From contig CM053794.1 of the NCBI GenBank assembly GCA_028671895.1, positions 22,058,501 through 22,122,500 on the forward strand: a DNA stretch of 64,000 nucleotides. Reading direction: 5' to 3'. Position 1 is the stretch's first letter. Each line of letters opens with the position of its first letter. The notes below the pieces were generated by a model that saw only the letters and a list, made by a program, of their open reading frames with translations, was not told the DNA's origin and did not search any database. The translations under genes and the position numbers were made by a program. Positions 11,006 to 22,379 of this stretch are shown piece by piece. The DNA comes from Oenanthe sinensis. Lineage: Eukaryota > Streptophyta > Magnoliopsida > Apiales > Apiaceae.

Positions 11006-11239
11006 TGTAACACCCCAGTCCCACATCGAGTAGATTGAAAAAATTTATTCAGTATATAAGTAAAAGTACTATTACTAAGTGCACCAACAAATCATGATCT
11101 TTTGGGGGCCTGTGGTGGGCTTGTGAATTACCCAAGTTGTTGCATTTGAGCCAATTTACTTTGGCTTATTTTCGGATTCAGAAGTCGGGACTTGACCTGA
11201 TTTTCGAAAAAGACTCGGGATTTGACCCGGATTGTCACA
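11006..11239 (+). repeat. TRIM 5' LTR
   Basis: 234 bp, TGTAACACC...GTCACA. It is the uninterrupted copy against which the split second LTR (11462-11593 plus 23706-23813) can be read. Confidence 0.75.
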
Positions 11240-11241
11240 TA

Positions 11242-11255
11242 TGGTATTCAGAGCC
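11242..11255 (+). other. TRIM primer binding site
   Basis: TGGTATTCAGAGCC, one inserted base away from TGGTATCAGAGC (initiator Met-tRNA type), two bases after the LTR end. A purine tract AAGTGGGGGAG at 11450-11460 precedes the second LTR. Confidence 0.65.
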
Positions 11256-11929
11256 AACTCTCGAAAACTTGATTCGTCAAGTTGCCGGAGGTGGGGACAC
11301 GAATGTTGGTGGTATTATCCCACAATGGACAAAGGTCCGGAGATGGGGACACGAAACCAGCCAGTATTATCCCACAATGGCTAGAGAGGTACGATATGAG
11401 CCTATGGGCTATCTGTTCTGTTCGGCCTGACGAGGACATCAAGAATTTAAGTGGGGGAGTTTGTAACACCCCAGTCCTACATCGAGTAGATTGGAAAAAT
11501 TTGTTCAGTATATAAGTAAAAATACTACTACTAAGTGCACCAACAAATCATTGATCTTTTGGGAGCCTGTGGTGGGCTTATGGATTACCAAAGTGAAAGA
11601 CATATGACTAGGCCTATTTGTAATAATTAGATGACAACTCAACTCAGATAAGAAATAGTAGTAAATAATAAATATCAAACAGGAATCAAGACAAAGAAAG
11701 TCAACTAGTCACAAGGAATCGTAGTATCAGAAGTACTCAGTTGAAGCAACTACTCAACACTAGAAGAAGTTCATTTATTTGTTCAAGCATCAGTAAAATT
11801 AAATAAAGTAGTAATTCAAAAGAATTCAGAAGATACAGAAGATTTTAAAGTGGCTACTACATGAAGATTCCAGAAGAAAAGGAACAGAAGAGGGAAGACA
11901 GAAAAGCAGAAGGCCACAACTATAAATGT

Positions 11930-12015
11930 TAAGAATGAAGAATATTTATTGGTTTGACACAAATGAACCAGACAGTACATTTGTGTGTCAACAATAAAAT
12001 ATTTATTCTTCATTT
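11930..12015. repeat. Long hairpin in U3
   Basis: The left arm AATGAAGAATATTTATTGG followed by TTGACACAAATG pairs with CATTTGTGTGTCAA followed by CAATAAAATATTTATTCTTC, around a loop AACCAGACAGTA. The same hairpin is in the 3' LTR at about 22717-22800. Confidence 0.7.
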
Positions 12016-12239
12016 TTGCTAAAGTGGTTTCAAGATTAAAGTCAAAGAAGAGCCAAGAAGACTGTGAAGCTGACTACAAGTTTATATAAGTCAGATAGTA
12101 TTTTAATTCTACTAATCAAAAGGAAGTTAATTATTTAATTTATTTAATTAAATTAATTCAAGATGAATTTAATTTAATTTATAAATTATTTAATTAAACA
12201 AATTAGAATTAATTTACTATAAAAGGTTAAGTCAATATT

Positions 12240-12545
12240 ACTTTTGTTAAAAAGTAATACCGAAGATTTGAAGAAAGTAATACCGAGCAGATTCAAAAGT
12301 AATACTGGAGAATTTCAAAAGTAATACCGAAGAATTGAAGAAAGTAATACCGAGCAGATTCAAAAGTAATACTGGAGAATTTCAAAAGTAATACCGAAGA
12401 ATTGAAGAAAGTAATACCGAGTATACTTTTGAAAAGTAATACCAAGTACCTTCTTAAAAGTAATACCGAATTTTGAAAAGTAATGCCCAGCAATTTCAAA
12501 TGTAATACTAGGCTTATTTCTCAGATTAAAAAGGTAATGCTGAAA
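12240..12545 (+). repeat. U3 array of AAGTAATACCGA motifs
   Basis: About a dozen copies of AAGTAATACC or AAGTAATGC at spacings of roughly 15-30 bases. A higher-order unit of about 66 bases (GAAGAAAGTAATACCGAGC, then CAAAAGTAATACTGGAG) is repeated twice. It lies just upstream of the TATA box, where retrotransposon enhancers usually lie. The matching array in the 3' LTR is at about 23028-23340. Confidence 0.75.
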
Positions 12546-12570
12546 AGTAATGCTAAGCTTTTCCAACCTC

Positions 12571-12577
12571 TATAAAT
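12571..12577 (+). promoter_or_regulatory. LTR TATA box
   Basis: TATAAAT in CCTCTATAAATATG, downstream of the motif array and about 350 bases before the LTR end. It is a plausible core promoter with initiation near 12600. Confidence 0.55.
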
Positions 12578-12920
12578 ATGATGAGATCTCTTCTCATTTC
12601 TGCAGTTAGAAAAACAGTTCAAATTCAGAAATTTGTCTGCATTGTAATATTCATAGATTTCTGTGCAAGTTTGGAATATAATTGTTAAACTCGAACAATT
12701 CATGTCAAAATCGTTCTAAGCTTTTAAACAGTTATATAAACTTTCTACTTATTAATTTTGTAATACTTTTCAAATTAAAATTATATCTTCTACTTGAACA
12801 GTATTTCATTTCAATTAATATTTCGTGTGAATTTAAAATAACATTTTTAAATCCAATATTCAGCGATAATTAATAGATATTGTATTCAACCCCCCTTCTA
12901 CAATATCAGGGACCAACAAT

Positions 12921-12932
12921 TGGCATCAGAGC
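12921..12932 (+). other. Copia primer binding site
   Basis: TGGCATCAGAGC three bases after the LTR end, one base different from the usual initiator Met-tRNA complement. Confidence 0.75.
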
Positions 12933-13095
12933 TGGTTGATATATTAAATATCAGATCCGAACCAAATATTCCGTGACTCATACAGATCTCAAAAATTATT
13001 TTTTATTCGAAATAATTTTTTTTCTCTCTAAAAATTATTTTCAGTCAAAAATTAAAATATTTTTTGAAACACTTAACTTTTAATCTTATTTAAAG

Positions 13096-14187
13096 ATGAG
13101 TACACAAAAGGTAACGAGCATCAAAATTCCATCATTCGACAAAGATCATTATAACCTATGGAAGCACAAGATGCAGTTATTTATTGGGATCGCCAATCCT
13201 AAATATGCCTTGATCTTAGAAAAAGGCATTGAACCTCCAATAACAGTTATTCTCGAACACGAGATAGATGGGGTCGTAATTCCTCATAGACAGGTTCCAA
13301 AAAGTCCAGCATAATACAACGATGAAGAAAAGGAAGCTGTCTCCATGGACAATAAACTCAAGCTTATACTGATAGAATCCCTAGACTATGTCATGTACAA
13401 TCATGTGATCAACTGCAAGACCGCCAAGCAAATCTGGGATACTATAGAGGTTATAAATGAAGGGACTGAAGAAGTCAAAGAGAATAAACTGGAGATCTTG
13501 ACCTCCCAGTACGAGCAGTTTAGATCCATCCCTGGTGAGGGTATCTCTGAGGTATTTCAGAGATTGAACAAACTGATAAACGAGCTCAACCTCAACGGGA
13601 AATACTACTTAAACCAGGAGGTCAACAGGAAGTTTCTATTAACCTTGCCAGAGCATCTGGAGCACAGGATCGCGGCCATCCGAGAGTCTAGGGACATGAA
13701 GGAGATTACCCTAGAAAGACTCTACGGAGTTCTGAAGACATATGAATTGGAGCAGATCCAGACAAGAGAGATGTATGGCAGAGGCAAAGTTTCGAGTTCT
13801 TCTAAAGCACTGATAGTAGAAGCACCAGGGAAAGAGGAAGTGAAGGCTGTTGCATCTTCAAAAAGTTCGGAGGAGTATGTTGTTCCAGAATATGATCATA
13901 CTCTAGAAAAACAGGAAAATGGTGAATTCTATTCTCTAGAAGAATTGGATCAGCTGGAAGATGAATCTCTAGCTATGTTTGCCAGGAAGTTTGGAAACAT
14001 GAGATTTAGAAGAAATTCCTCATTTAAATCAAAACCTGCCTTTGGAAGGTTTCAAAAAGGAAGTTCTTCATCAGCTGTATCTAGAAGCGGCTACAAGACC
14101 GGCTTGGTTGACAGAAGCAAGATCCGCTGCTTCAACTGCAATGAACTTGGTCATTTTGCAACTGAATGCAAGAAGCCGAAGCAATGA
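13096..14187 (+). pseudogene. gag: Copia gag (UBN2-type capsid plus CCHC knuckle), broken
   Basis: The frame opens with MSTQKVTSIKIPSFDKDHYN and LWKHKM, the standard start of plant copia gag. After a TAA at 13312-13314 the same frame continues through the capsid-like domain (around 13345-13770, with an ALKTYELEQ-like helix). It reaches a zinc knuckle CFNCNELGHFATEC at 14128-14169 and stops at 14185-14187 (TGA). The second copia copy at 63.5-62.0 kb reads through the equivalent of the first stop with Gln. Further stops in the same frame follow at about 14206 (TAA) and 14380 (TAG). Product: structural nucleocapsid protein that packages the element RNA. This copy cannot make it in full. Confidence 0.85.
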
Positions 14188-15548
14188 CAGAAGAGAGACT
14201 CTTATTAAGAGTTGAAAGAGAAATATGATGCCTTAGTGAAAAAGCATCAAGGGAAGTCCTATCTAGCAGAGGGCAAGAGCTGGGATGACTCAGACAATGA
14301 TGAGGAAGAAGAGCTAGGAAATCTTGCTCTTATGGCTTCATCAGATGGATCAGTGTCTCCACCTCGGACAGAAGGAAAATAGGTAGATCCCTCATGCCCT
14401 AAAATGTTTGCATTGCTAGGTAAAGAACTAGATGGCGAAAGAGATAAGGTTAAGAAACTTAGACTCAAAGTCAAAGAGTTAATTGATGAGACTGAGGTCC
14501 TTAAACAGTTAAAAAGAAATCATGACAAGTTGACTGACCAGTTGACTAAAGACTTAGCTTTTCAAGTCAACAGAGTCAAGTGTTATATTGATGTTGAAAC
14601 TTATCTCAGAAACCAGATAGTGGAAGAAAAAAAAGGTGTCTAGCCTATGAAAATTTCTCTTACATTGTAAAAAACCTAGTTGACCAACAGGTGATAAAAT
14701 GAAAAGTTGGAATAGGGTTTGAGTATAATGAATCTGTAGGAAAGGCAAACAACATTACCCCATTCAAGCAAAGTGCTAAAGAAAAAGGTATTCCTCATGT
14801 TGTTAAGGACGCACGTAAACCTCTTTTCATAACACCTATAGCAGAACCTATCCTTGAGAGTTCCATACTGATTGCATATGAAATGCAGTTAGAGGATCTC
14901 GAGGAAGAAAAGAAGAGAGGAGAACATGTTGAGGACATAAAAAGAGTTAATGTCCAGAAAGAGAAAAGTGCACCGGAGACACCAATGAAAGATGTGGGAA
15001 CTTCTAAGTCGCCCAATCCTGGTATAGGTGCAAAAGACTTAAAGAACAAACCTAACATACCCAATTCCTTTGTGAATAGTAGGAATAGTAACAACAGATT
15101 TCATTCTACTGAAAACTTTAAATTTGCTGAAAAAGTTGACGTAGAAACTGTTAAGACACAAACTGTTAAGTCACCTACTGTTATGAATAACATGCCTATA
15201 ATTGATGTTTGCCATAAACCATGAGATATTTTAAATTGTATGTTATGTGCGTTTAATGCTATGACTGCTTATTTTAAACGCATGACTGGTAATAAAGATA
15301 ACATGACGCCTAGACAACACATCAATAATAAATATGCTAAATCCAAGACTGCAATTCCTTCATCTCCCAAGAAGGAAGCCTATACTCCTAAGTCTAAACA
15401 GAAAGTTGTTAAGACTATTTATAGAAAGGTAGGAACAGTCAAGGAAGATAATGATGTTATTCGAAAAGGATCTGTTGTCAAAGATGACAAAGGTCAATTC
15501 TTTAAGTATGCCGGGCCCAATCAATTTTGGGTTCCGAAGACGAATTAA
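14188..15548 (+). pseudogene. Gag-pol linker of the copia element, broken
   Basis: Charged, coiled-coil-like sequence (14404-14640, rich in Lys, Leu and Glu) is followed by a Lys/Ser/Thr-rich linker (14883-15224 and 15240-15548) ending in a FFKYAGPNQFWVPK-like block just before protease. The frame changes within an A-rich run at about 14627-14636. Comparable linker sequence occurs in the minus-strand copy at 61010-62630. SIRE-lineage elements have long linkers of this kind; no enzymatic motif is visible. Confidence 0.65.
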
Positions 15549-15579
15549 TCCGTTTGGTATGTGCAGGGAGTTAAATAGG

Positions 15580-16488
15580 TAAACCGGGTTATATGGATCC
15601 TGGACAGCGGATCTTCAAGGCATATGACCGGAGATAGAGCCCTACTATCAGATATGGTTGAGAGAGCTGGCCCAATCGTCACCTTTGTAGATAACAGCAA
15701 AGGAATGACTACGGGTTATGGCAAGTTAAATACTGGGAATGTTATCATTGAAAACGTCTCTTTAGTGGAAGGACTTAAGTACAATCTACTCAGCGTCAGT
15801 CAATTTTTTTTATAAAGGTTACAAAGTAAACTTCATCAAAGAAAGGTGTTTAATAGCTCATTCTAAAGACGACAGACTAGCCTTGCGTGGAGTAAGGAAA
15901 GGAAACTTGTACGTAGCAGATTTCAACTCAGGAACTGAAGATGAAGCAAACTGCTTTTATTCAAAGGCTTCATCAGAAGAAAGTTGGCTATGGCACAAGA
16001 AACTCTCACACCTGAACTTCAAAACAATGAACTCTCTAGTCAAGAGGGATTTGGTGAGAGGACTACCTCCTATGGAATTTACACAAGAAGGATTGTGTGA
16101 GGCATGTCAGAAAGGGAAGTCAAAGAAAGCAAGTCACAGAGACACAGACACTACAAACATCACTGAACCACTTCAACTCCTACACATGGACTTATTTGGT
16201 CCAGTAAATATTCTGTCTATGTCAAGGAAGAAATACGCCTTAGTGATTGTGGATGACCTCACAAAATACACGTGGGTTTTATTCTTGAACTCTAAGGATA
16301 AAACTCCACATTTGGTGATTGATCATGTAAAGCTGATTGAGTTAGATTCAAAGTTACCTGTCCGGGCAATCAGATCAGATAATGGAACAGAATTTAAAAA
16401 TGAAGTTCTGAATAACTTTTGCTCAGACAAGGGGATAACAAGGCAATATTCAGCGCCAAGAACTCCGCAACAAAATGGAGTTGTATAA
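15580..16488 (+). pseudogene. pol: Copia protease and integrase (N-terminal and core), broken
   Basis: The aspartic protease active site DSGSSRHMTG is at 15603-15632. A frameshift falls in an eight-T run at 15804-15811. The next frame carries the GAG-pre-integrase region, with the HHCC-type zinc motif (WHKKLSHLN ... CEACQKGKSKK). It then carries the integrase core with Asp in HMDLFG and Asp in RSDNGTEF. Counting 35 residues after that second Asp, the position of the catalytic Glu of the D,D-35-E triad is occupied by a TAA stop (16486-16488). Protease would cut the polyprotein and integrase would insert the cDNA; neither could be made intact from this copy. Confidence 0.85.
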
Positions 16489-18641
16489 AGGAAAAATAGA
16501 ACCCTGATTGAAGCTGCAAGAACTATGCTAAGTGAATCAAGGTTACCTATCTACTTCTGGGCTGAAGCAGTGAATACAGCTTGTTACACTCAGAATCAAA
16601 CTCTGATCAACAAAGATCATATGAAAACTCCCTATGAATTAATGGCTGGCAAGAAACCAACTCTCAAGTACTTTCATGTTTTTGGAGCCAAATGCTTTGT
16701 GTTAAAGGATGGAGATGAACATCGTGGCAAGTTTGAGGCCAAGGCACATGAAGCTATTTTTGTCGGGTATTCAAGAAGAGCATATAGGGTATACATAATT
16801 GAACAGCACCAAGTGAAGGAAAGTGTCAATGTAATTTTTGATGACACTAAACTCCCAAGTATCCAAACTGGAGATTCTTCTGAGTCATTAAAATTCGACA
16901 ATTATCCAGACTCACATTCTGATGACGAAGAAGAACCTGAGGTTGCAACAGGAGATGACAATAATGATGCTAATGATCCAGGTAATGGTGGTGGAAACAA
17001 TAGTAACAATGGAGATACTACTAATACTAGTGGTGGATCAACAAGTCATCCTGGCAGCAACTCAGGGGGAGATGAAGGATCAACTGGTAGAACACAACAT
17101 CACAATGAATTACGAGGTGAATCATCAAGATCAAACCTACCCAGGGAAAGGATATGGAGCAGAAATCATCCTTTTGAATTGATCATAGGTGATCCAAATG
17201 TTGGAGTAAGAACCAGAAGTGCAACTTCAAATGAATGTTTATTTTCAGTTTTTCTAACTCAAGAAGAACCTAAGAAGATTGAAGATGCATTAATTGATCC
17301 AGATTGGGTTCTTGCCATGCAAGAAGAGCTCAATAAGTTCGAGAGACAGGAAGTATGGACACTGGTACCCAGACCTAAACATAGATATGTTATTGGCACG
17401 AAATGGGTATACAGGAACAAGTTAGACGGTGATGACATTGTTATAAGGAACAAGGCCATACTGGTTGCAAAGGGTTACTCCCATGAAGAGGGAATTGATT
17501 ATGATGAGACCTACGCACCAGTTGCAAGACTTGAAGCCATCAGGATATTTCTGGCATTCGCAGCACATTCCAATTTTAAAGTCTATCAAATGGATGTGAA
17601 GAGTGCATTTCTGAATGGAGAGTTAGAAGAGGAAGTATATGTGGAACAGCCCCTGGCTTTGAAAATCCAGAGTTTGCTGATTTTGTGTATTTTCTATTCA
17701 AAGCTCTCTATGGGCTTAAGCAAGCACCAAGGACATGGTATGACACTCTCTCTGTATTTTTACTTGAAAATAATTTTGTTAGAGGTGTCATAGATAAAAC
17801 TCTCTTTTATAAACTTCATGATAAAGATATGATATTTGTTCAAGTTTATGTTGACGATATTATATTTGGTTCTACTAACGAAAACTTGTGCAAGAGATTT
17901 GCTAAGTTAATGCAGAGCAGGTATGAAATGAGCATGATGGGTGAGTTGTCATTCTTCTTAGGATTGCAAGTAAAGCAAAAGGAAGAAGGGATTTTTATTT
18001 GCCAATCAAAATACGTAAGGGATCTTATAAGAAAATATAGTTTAGAAGATTCTTCACCGACAAAAACCCCTATGCCAACAGCCACAAAGCTTGATAAGGA
18101 TGAAACTGGTAAGAAAGTTGACATCACAAGCTATAGAGGTATGATAGGCTCATTATTATACTTAACTGCTAGTAGACCTGATATAATGTTTGCAACATGC
18201 TTATGTGCTAGATTTCAATCAGATCCTAGGGAATCTCATCTTATAGCTGTTAAAAGAATTTTTAGATATCTTAAGGGTACACCAAATCTTGGAATTTGGT
18301 ACCCTAAAGATACAGGTTTTGACCTAATCGGCTATACAGATTCAGATTATGCAGGTTGTAGGATGGACAAGAAAAGTACTTCTGGAAGCTGTCAGTTTCT
18401 AGGACGTCATCTGATTTCCTGGTATAGCAAGAAATAGCACTCAGTGTCTACCTCGACAGCCGAAGCAGAATACATTGCGGCAGGTAGCTGTTGTGCACAG
18501 ATTTTGTGGATAAGGAATCAGCTAAATGACTATGGACTTGCGTTGAACAAAATTCCAATTTTCTGCGACAACACAAGTGCTATAGCTATCTCCAACAATC
18601 CTGTACAACACTCAAGAACCAAGCACATTGACATAAGATAA
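16489..18641 (+). pseudogene. pol: Copia integrase C-terminus, reverse transcriptase and RNase H, broken
   Basis: After the stop at 16486 the frame continues through the integrase C-terminal part (KNRTLIEAARTML; FHVFGAKCFVLKD) and an Asn/Gly/Ser-rich spacer (16900-17120). It then enters RT (KWVYRNKLDG; YQMDVKSAFLNG). A frameshift at a C4 run (17650-17653) moves the rest to another frame, with the catalytic YVDD at 17847-17858. RNase H follows (YTDSDYAGCRMDKKSTSG), a TAG at 18435-18437, and then the STAEAEYIAA block. The frame ends at 18639-18641, right after HIDIR. That is earlier than the usual end of copia RNase H, so the last residues and the border with the next ORF are deleted. Confidence 0.85.
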
Positions 18642-18649
18642 ATTTTATA

Positions 18650-21600
18650 GGTTATTTTAACCCAGTGAACTGTTCAAACGAGAGGTTTCGACCATGGATC
18701 GTGTTTTTAAATGAACGTTCACTAATTAGTACAGCCATTACCCTTGATACCCCTATAGTTGTTGATGCACTGAAGGCCTTGTACTCGACTGCTACAAACA
18801 GAACAGTTGGGGAAAGAGTACGATTTTCTTTCAAAATTGGGGAGCATAAGTACATGGTGACCGAAGAAGATGTAAATAGAATTCTAGGATTTCCAACTGA
18901 AGATTTTGTTGACCCTCCAGCTGCTCCAGAGTTAATTAATTTTTTCCAAGCCATTTTATATAAATGGGAAATTAATTTGGTCAAGATGAACAAATCCAAA
19001 TTGGTTAGTGAATGGAACTACTTCTTTGATACTCTGGCCAAGGTATTTTCACCGACGACGAAAGGGAATTTCAACAATCTCTCATCTATTCTACAAATCA
19101 TTGGGTATTCTGTGGCCCACAATAGGAGGATAAATTTTGGAAGATTTGTGTTAGCTGAAATTATCAGAAAATGGGGTCACCAGAGAGCAGGGAACAAATT
19201 GTACTATACTATTATCCAAGATTCTTAATGTTATTTATAAATGATCTTGTTTCAGATGAAGATAAGGTTCTGTTCCAGAACAGCAGAATAAAGATTTCTC
19301 CCACCTCTCAGAAAAATCTTTTCACAAGGTTGGGGAATAATGATAAGTTCCCTAACATACCAATTGTGAGGCCTCGATATATGGGTGAGATCCTAGATCA
19401 AATTGTAAATCCAGAGCATGCTCAACAGGCAGAGCTAGAGCCACAGCAAGAAGACGAAATGCAAGTGGCTGCACAACTATTGGTCGAAGCTGCTAATCAA
19501 GCTCAACATGTACTATCTCATTCCCTGGGTTCTATTTTCCTTCCTATAAATATATGTAGTCCACTTCTAGATTTATCTGTAGCAGACTATAATGGTGTTC
19601 TTACACTCCAGGATATCAGCTACGAACCTGAAAACACACAGGTTCTGTCCCAAGCTGAATTAGAGCCTCAAACAGTTTCTCCTTCATTCTCCTCTTTGGT
19701 ACAAGTCAGAAAAAGGAAGAAACATGTCAGAATAATTAGGGGTCTTGGTGCTGATGTGAGTGAACCCGCAGCTCTGTCTCCTTCTTCTAAAATATCTAGA
19801 TTTGAACCTGAGACAACTGCAACCTCAACCTATTCCGGTCAATGGGATATGGATTTTGACATGGCCATCCAAGATTCTCTAGATACACTTGCTCAACCAG
19901 GTGATCTAATTCGCTGCTCGGCTACAGCATCAGATAGTGAGGAAAACACACTGCTAGCAATCACACTAGCAGGACCTTCACTTGAAGAAATACAAACACA
20001 TGAGGGCACATTTGTTGAAGAAAATGTTTTTACTAAAAACTCGTTGAATACCACCTATATTGTGGACCATGACATTTTCGATGCAGTACAACATCAGATA
20101 CCCTCCGAGGTACTTAGGAGCACCACAGACTCTCAAGAGCCTGTCATTACATTGTCTAAGGTGGTGACTCCGCTGGATTTCTTTCATCCAGTTCTCTTAC
20201 GAGAAGGTCTCGAATCCACTAGTGGATTTGAGAGGCAACCACTCTTTAGAGGGAGTTGAGGCTCCATTTACGGAGCAACTACGTCAGTAGCGGAGCCGCT
20301 TCAAGTCAAACTTGTTGAGGACGCGCCTTCACAAGCATCAGAAGAGCATTTCAACTCTTCAAAAGCTATTGTTGTATTTACAGGTAAAGCATATGGATCT
20401 GGAGAGGAGCTAAACACTAGTGATGTGAGGCAAACACAAAGTGAAACACATGCACAGAGTGACAGTGAGCTAAACAGGAGTGCAGGTGAGATGAGTGCAC
20501 ACACACAGAGTGAACTATTATCCAAAATGGAAGCTCTCCAGAAGGAAATGCAAATTGTTCAGGCTGAGTTGGTAAAAGTTAAAGCACAAGCAGAAGAGAA
20601 GTCTACATCTGCCTCTGTAACACAACAGCTGACAATTGTGAGAAACGATGTTGAAAGTGTCAAGTCATCCATACTTCTAAAAACACAAAATATCCAGGAA
20701 GTGCAAAGTCTCATTGCTGAGGATATGAAAGAAGTGAGCAAATTACATGAAAGAATTGATGACGTTGAGAAAAGTTTAACCCTCACAATCATTGAAAATG
20801 AAAAGATCTCTACTCAACGATTCAGCAAACTGGATGATGGCATGACACATCTGAATGAAGGAATGAAGCAAGTCTATCTGACTATGCAGAAACTGATGAC
20901 ATCCTTTGAAGCATCTAAATCTCAAGAGGATCCCTCAACTAAGGGGGAGAAAACAAAGAAGAAAATAGCTGGAGACAAAGGGAAAGCTAAGCTGTATTTT
21001 GATGAAGAACAATTTCATTCGTTTGATCCAGAACCAGAAGAACAGTATTATGCTCAAGAGTAATTCATTGATGACAGTGCTCATGATGAATCAAACATTC
21101 CTGACCACGATTGTAGAGCTGATGAAGAAGCTGCTTTTGATGAGGAATTTCTGTTTCCAAAAGAGAAGGAAATTGATCCTGCCTATGAAGAGGCCATAAA
21201 GAAATTGAAAGAGGACATCAAAGTAAGCAATACCAGAACAGAAAATTTGAAAGCTCTAGTCAAAGAGAAAACACAGACAGAAAGGAAAGAAAGCCAAGAA
21301 AAGCAAAATATATGGGTTATAGCTGTCAGAAAGAAGAAAGAAGATGTGCGATTGAAAATAGGGAAGAAATGGGATACCGCCAGAGAAATCATGGACAAAC
21401 TTCAGAAAGGACCGTTTGAAGACTACAAGTTATAATTTCTAATTGAAAGCCTGCAAGATTCAAATGACTGTCTGGATAACTTCATGAAAGCAATCAAAGA
21501 AGAAGTTGACTACATCACTGTGATTGTAGATAACATTCTAGATGACTGGCAGATTCTGTTGTACACACACAGGAATGGCACATTCAAGGTCTCTATGGAA

Positions 21601-22152
21601 TTCTTTCGTCAAAAATCTCTATCTGTAATCTGGACTTTAATGAACAAAGTCAAAAGAAGTTCAGAAAAAAACGAAATTTTAAGAGACAGACTTCGAGACA
21701 TAGCAAGAGCTGTCAGTCCACAAATCTTAAATGACCCTCATGAGGTAAGATTCTACAACAACAGGCTTTATCAGATTATGAAGCTGAATGAGGAGTCACT
21801 AAAAGGCTGCACAGTGAAATACATGATTGAAGTTGAAACTATGTTGAGATCCAAGGGATTCAGGTCCCAAGCTAAGTTGGATGCAGCTCAAAAGATCAAA
21901 AACTACTGCCTATCTAAAAATATTCAATCATACATCAGGCAGATGCATAGAATTGATTCAACTCAGCCCTATGATGTGGGAGAAGAAATCAAGAGTCAAA
22001 CTGATCTAGAATTGGAATGGGAATTACAACGAGCTATTAATAGAAGGAAATATGGAGAATCCACTCAGACAAAAGTCAAAGAGGTACCAAGGACACCTGT
22101 GCACAGAAGTTCAAATTTAGAAGAAGGTGAAGTTGATACTGCAGAAGACTGA
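18650..22152 (+). pseudogene. Third (envelope-position) ORF of the SIRE-like copia element, broken
   Basis: More than 1100 codons of mostly open sequence lie between pol and the 3' LTR. The first part (18665-19228) contains EHKYMVTEEDVNRILGFP, a layout reminiscent of plant-mobile-type domains in which a Val-Thr-x-x-Asp-Val helix leads to Ile-Leu-Gly-x-Pro. A frameshift near 19205-19215 leads into an acidic, Gln/Glu-rich middle (19400-20255). After a TGA at 20257-20259 comes a coiled-coil-rich section (20520-20900 and 21180-21430). Stops at 21061 and 21433 are followed by a last helical, basic section (21484-22152). No signal peptide or membrane segment is obvious. No start codon precedes the first part, which seems to be joined directly to the end of RNase H. 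SIRE elements carry an ORF at this place of unproven function. Confidence 0.7.
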
Positions 22153-22379
22153 AGTCCTAGATAGGTCAAGATAGAAACAATGTTTTTTGTTCAGTGCTAG
22201 AGGAACAACTATCTTGTACTTATCTTTTATGTATGAATCTGGAAAATTGTTAAATATAAAACCAGAACTTTTGTTTATTATTTACAGTACTTACATGTCG
22301 TATTTACTTTCTTAGTTGTTAGTTGAGTTATCCTCTAGAAATTTGTGTGTTAAATGTTTAACAACAAATAGGGGGAGAT
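22153..22379 (+). other. 3' untranslated stretch and polypurine tract
   Basis: Non-coding, ending in the purine tract TAGGGGGAGAT (22369-22379), the plus-strand primer site directly before the 3' LTR. Confidence 0.7.

Larger units (their letters stand above)
11006..11593 (+). mobile_element. TRIM retrotransposon, left part
   Basis: Short LTRs starting TGTAACACCCCAGTCC at 11006 and 11462 flank an internal domain of about 220 bp with no coding sequence, which is the structure of terminal-repeat retrotransposons in miniature. The second LTR breaks off at 11593, where a copia element is inserted, and resumes at 23706-23813. The internal domain carries two copies of a GGGGACACGAA...TATTATCCCACAATGG unit (11291-11330 and 11344-11381). 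No target duplication is evident around the TRIM. Confidence 0.75.
11594..12918 (+). repeat. 5' LTR of the 12-kb copia element
   Basis: 1325 bp. It contains a long imperfect hairpin (about 11930-12015), an AT-rich block at 12110-12210 made of TTAATTTAATT-type words, an array of AAGTAATACCGA-like words (12240-12545), and a TATA box at 12571. The transcript start is expected around 12600, so R and U5 would occupy the last 300 bases. Confidence 0.85.

Noticed and set aside
11816..12566. Several 65-68 codon minus-strand frames in the copia LTR
   Set aside because: Produced by the hairpin and by the AAGTAATACC array (repetitive YYF/ITFE peptides). The same frames recur in the 3' LTR at 22.6-23.4 kb.
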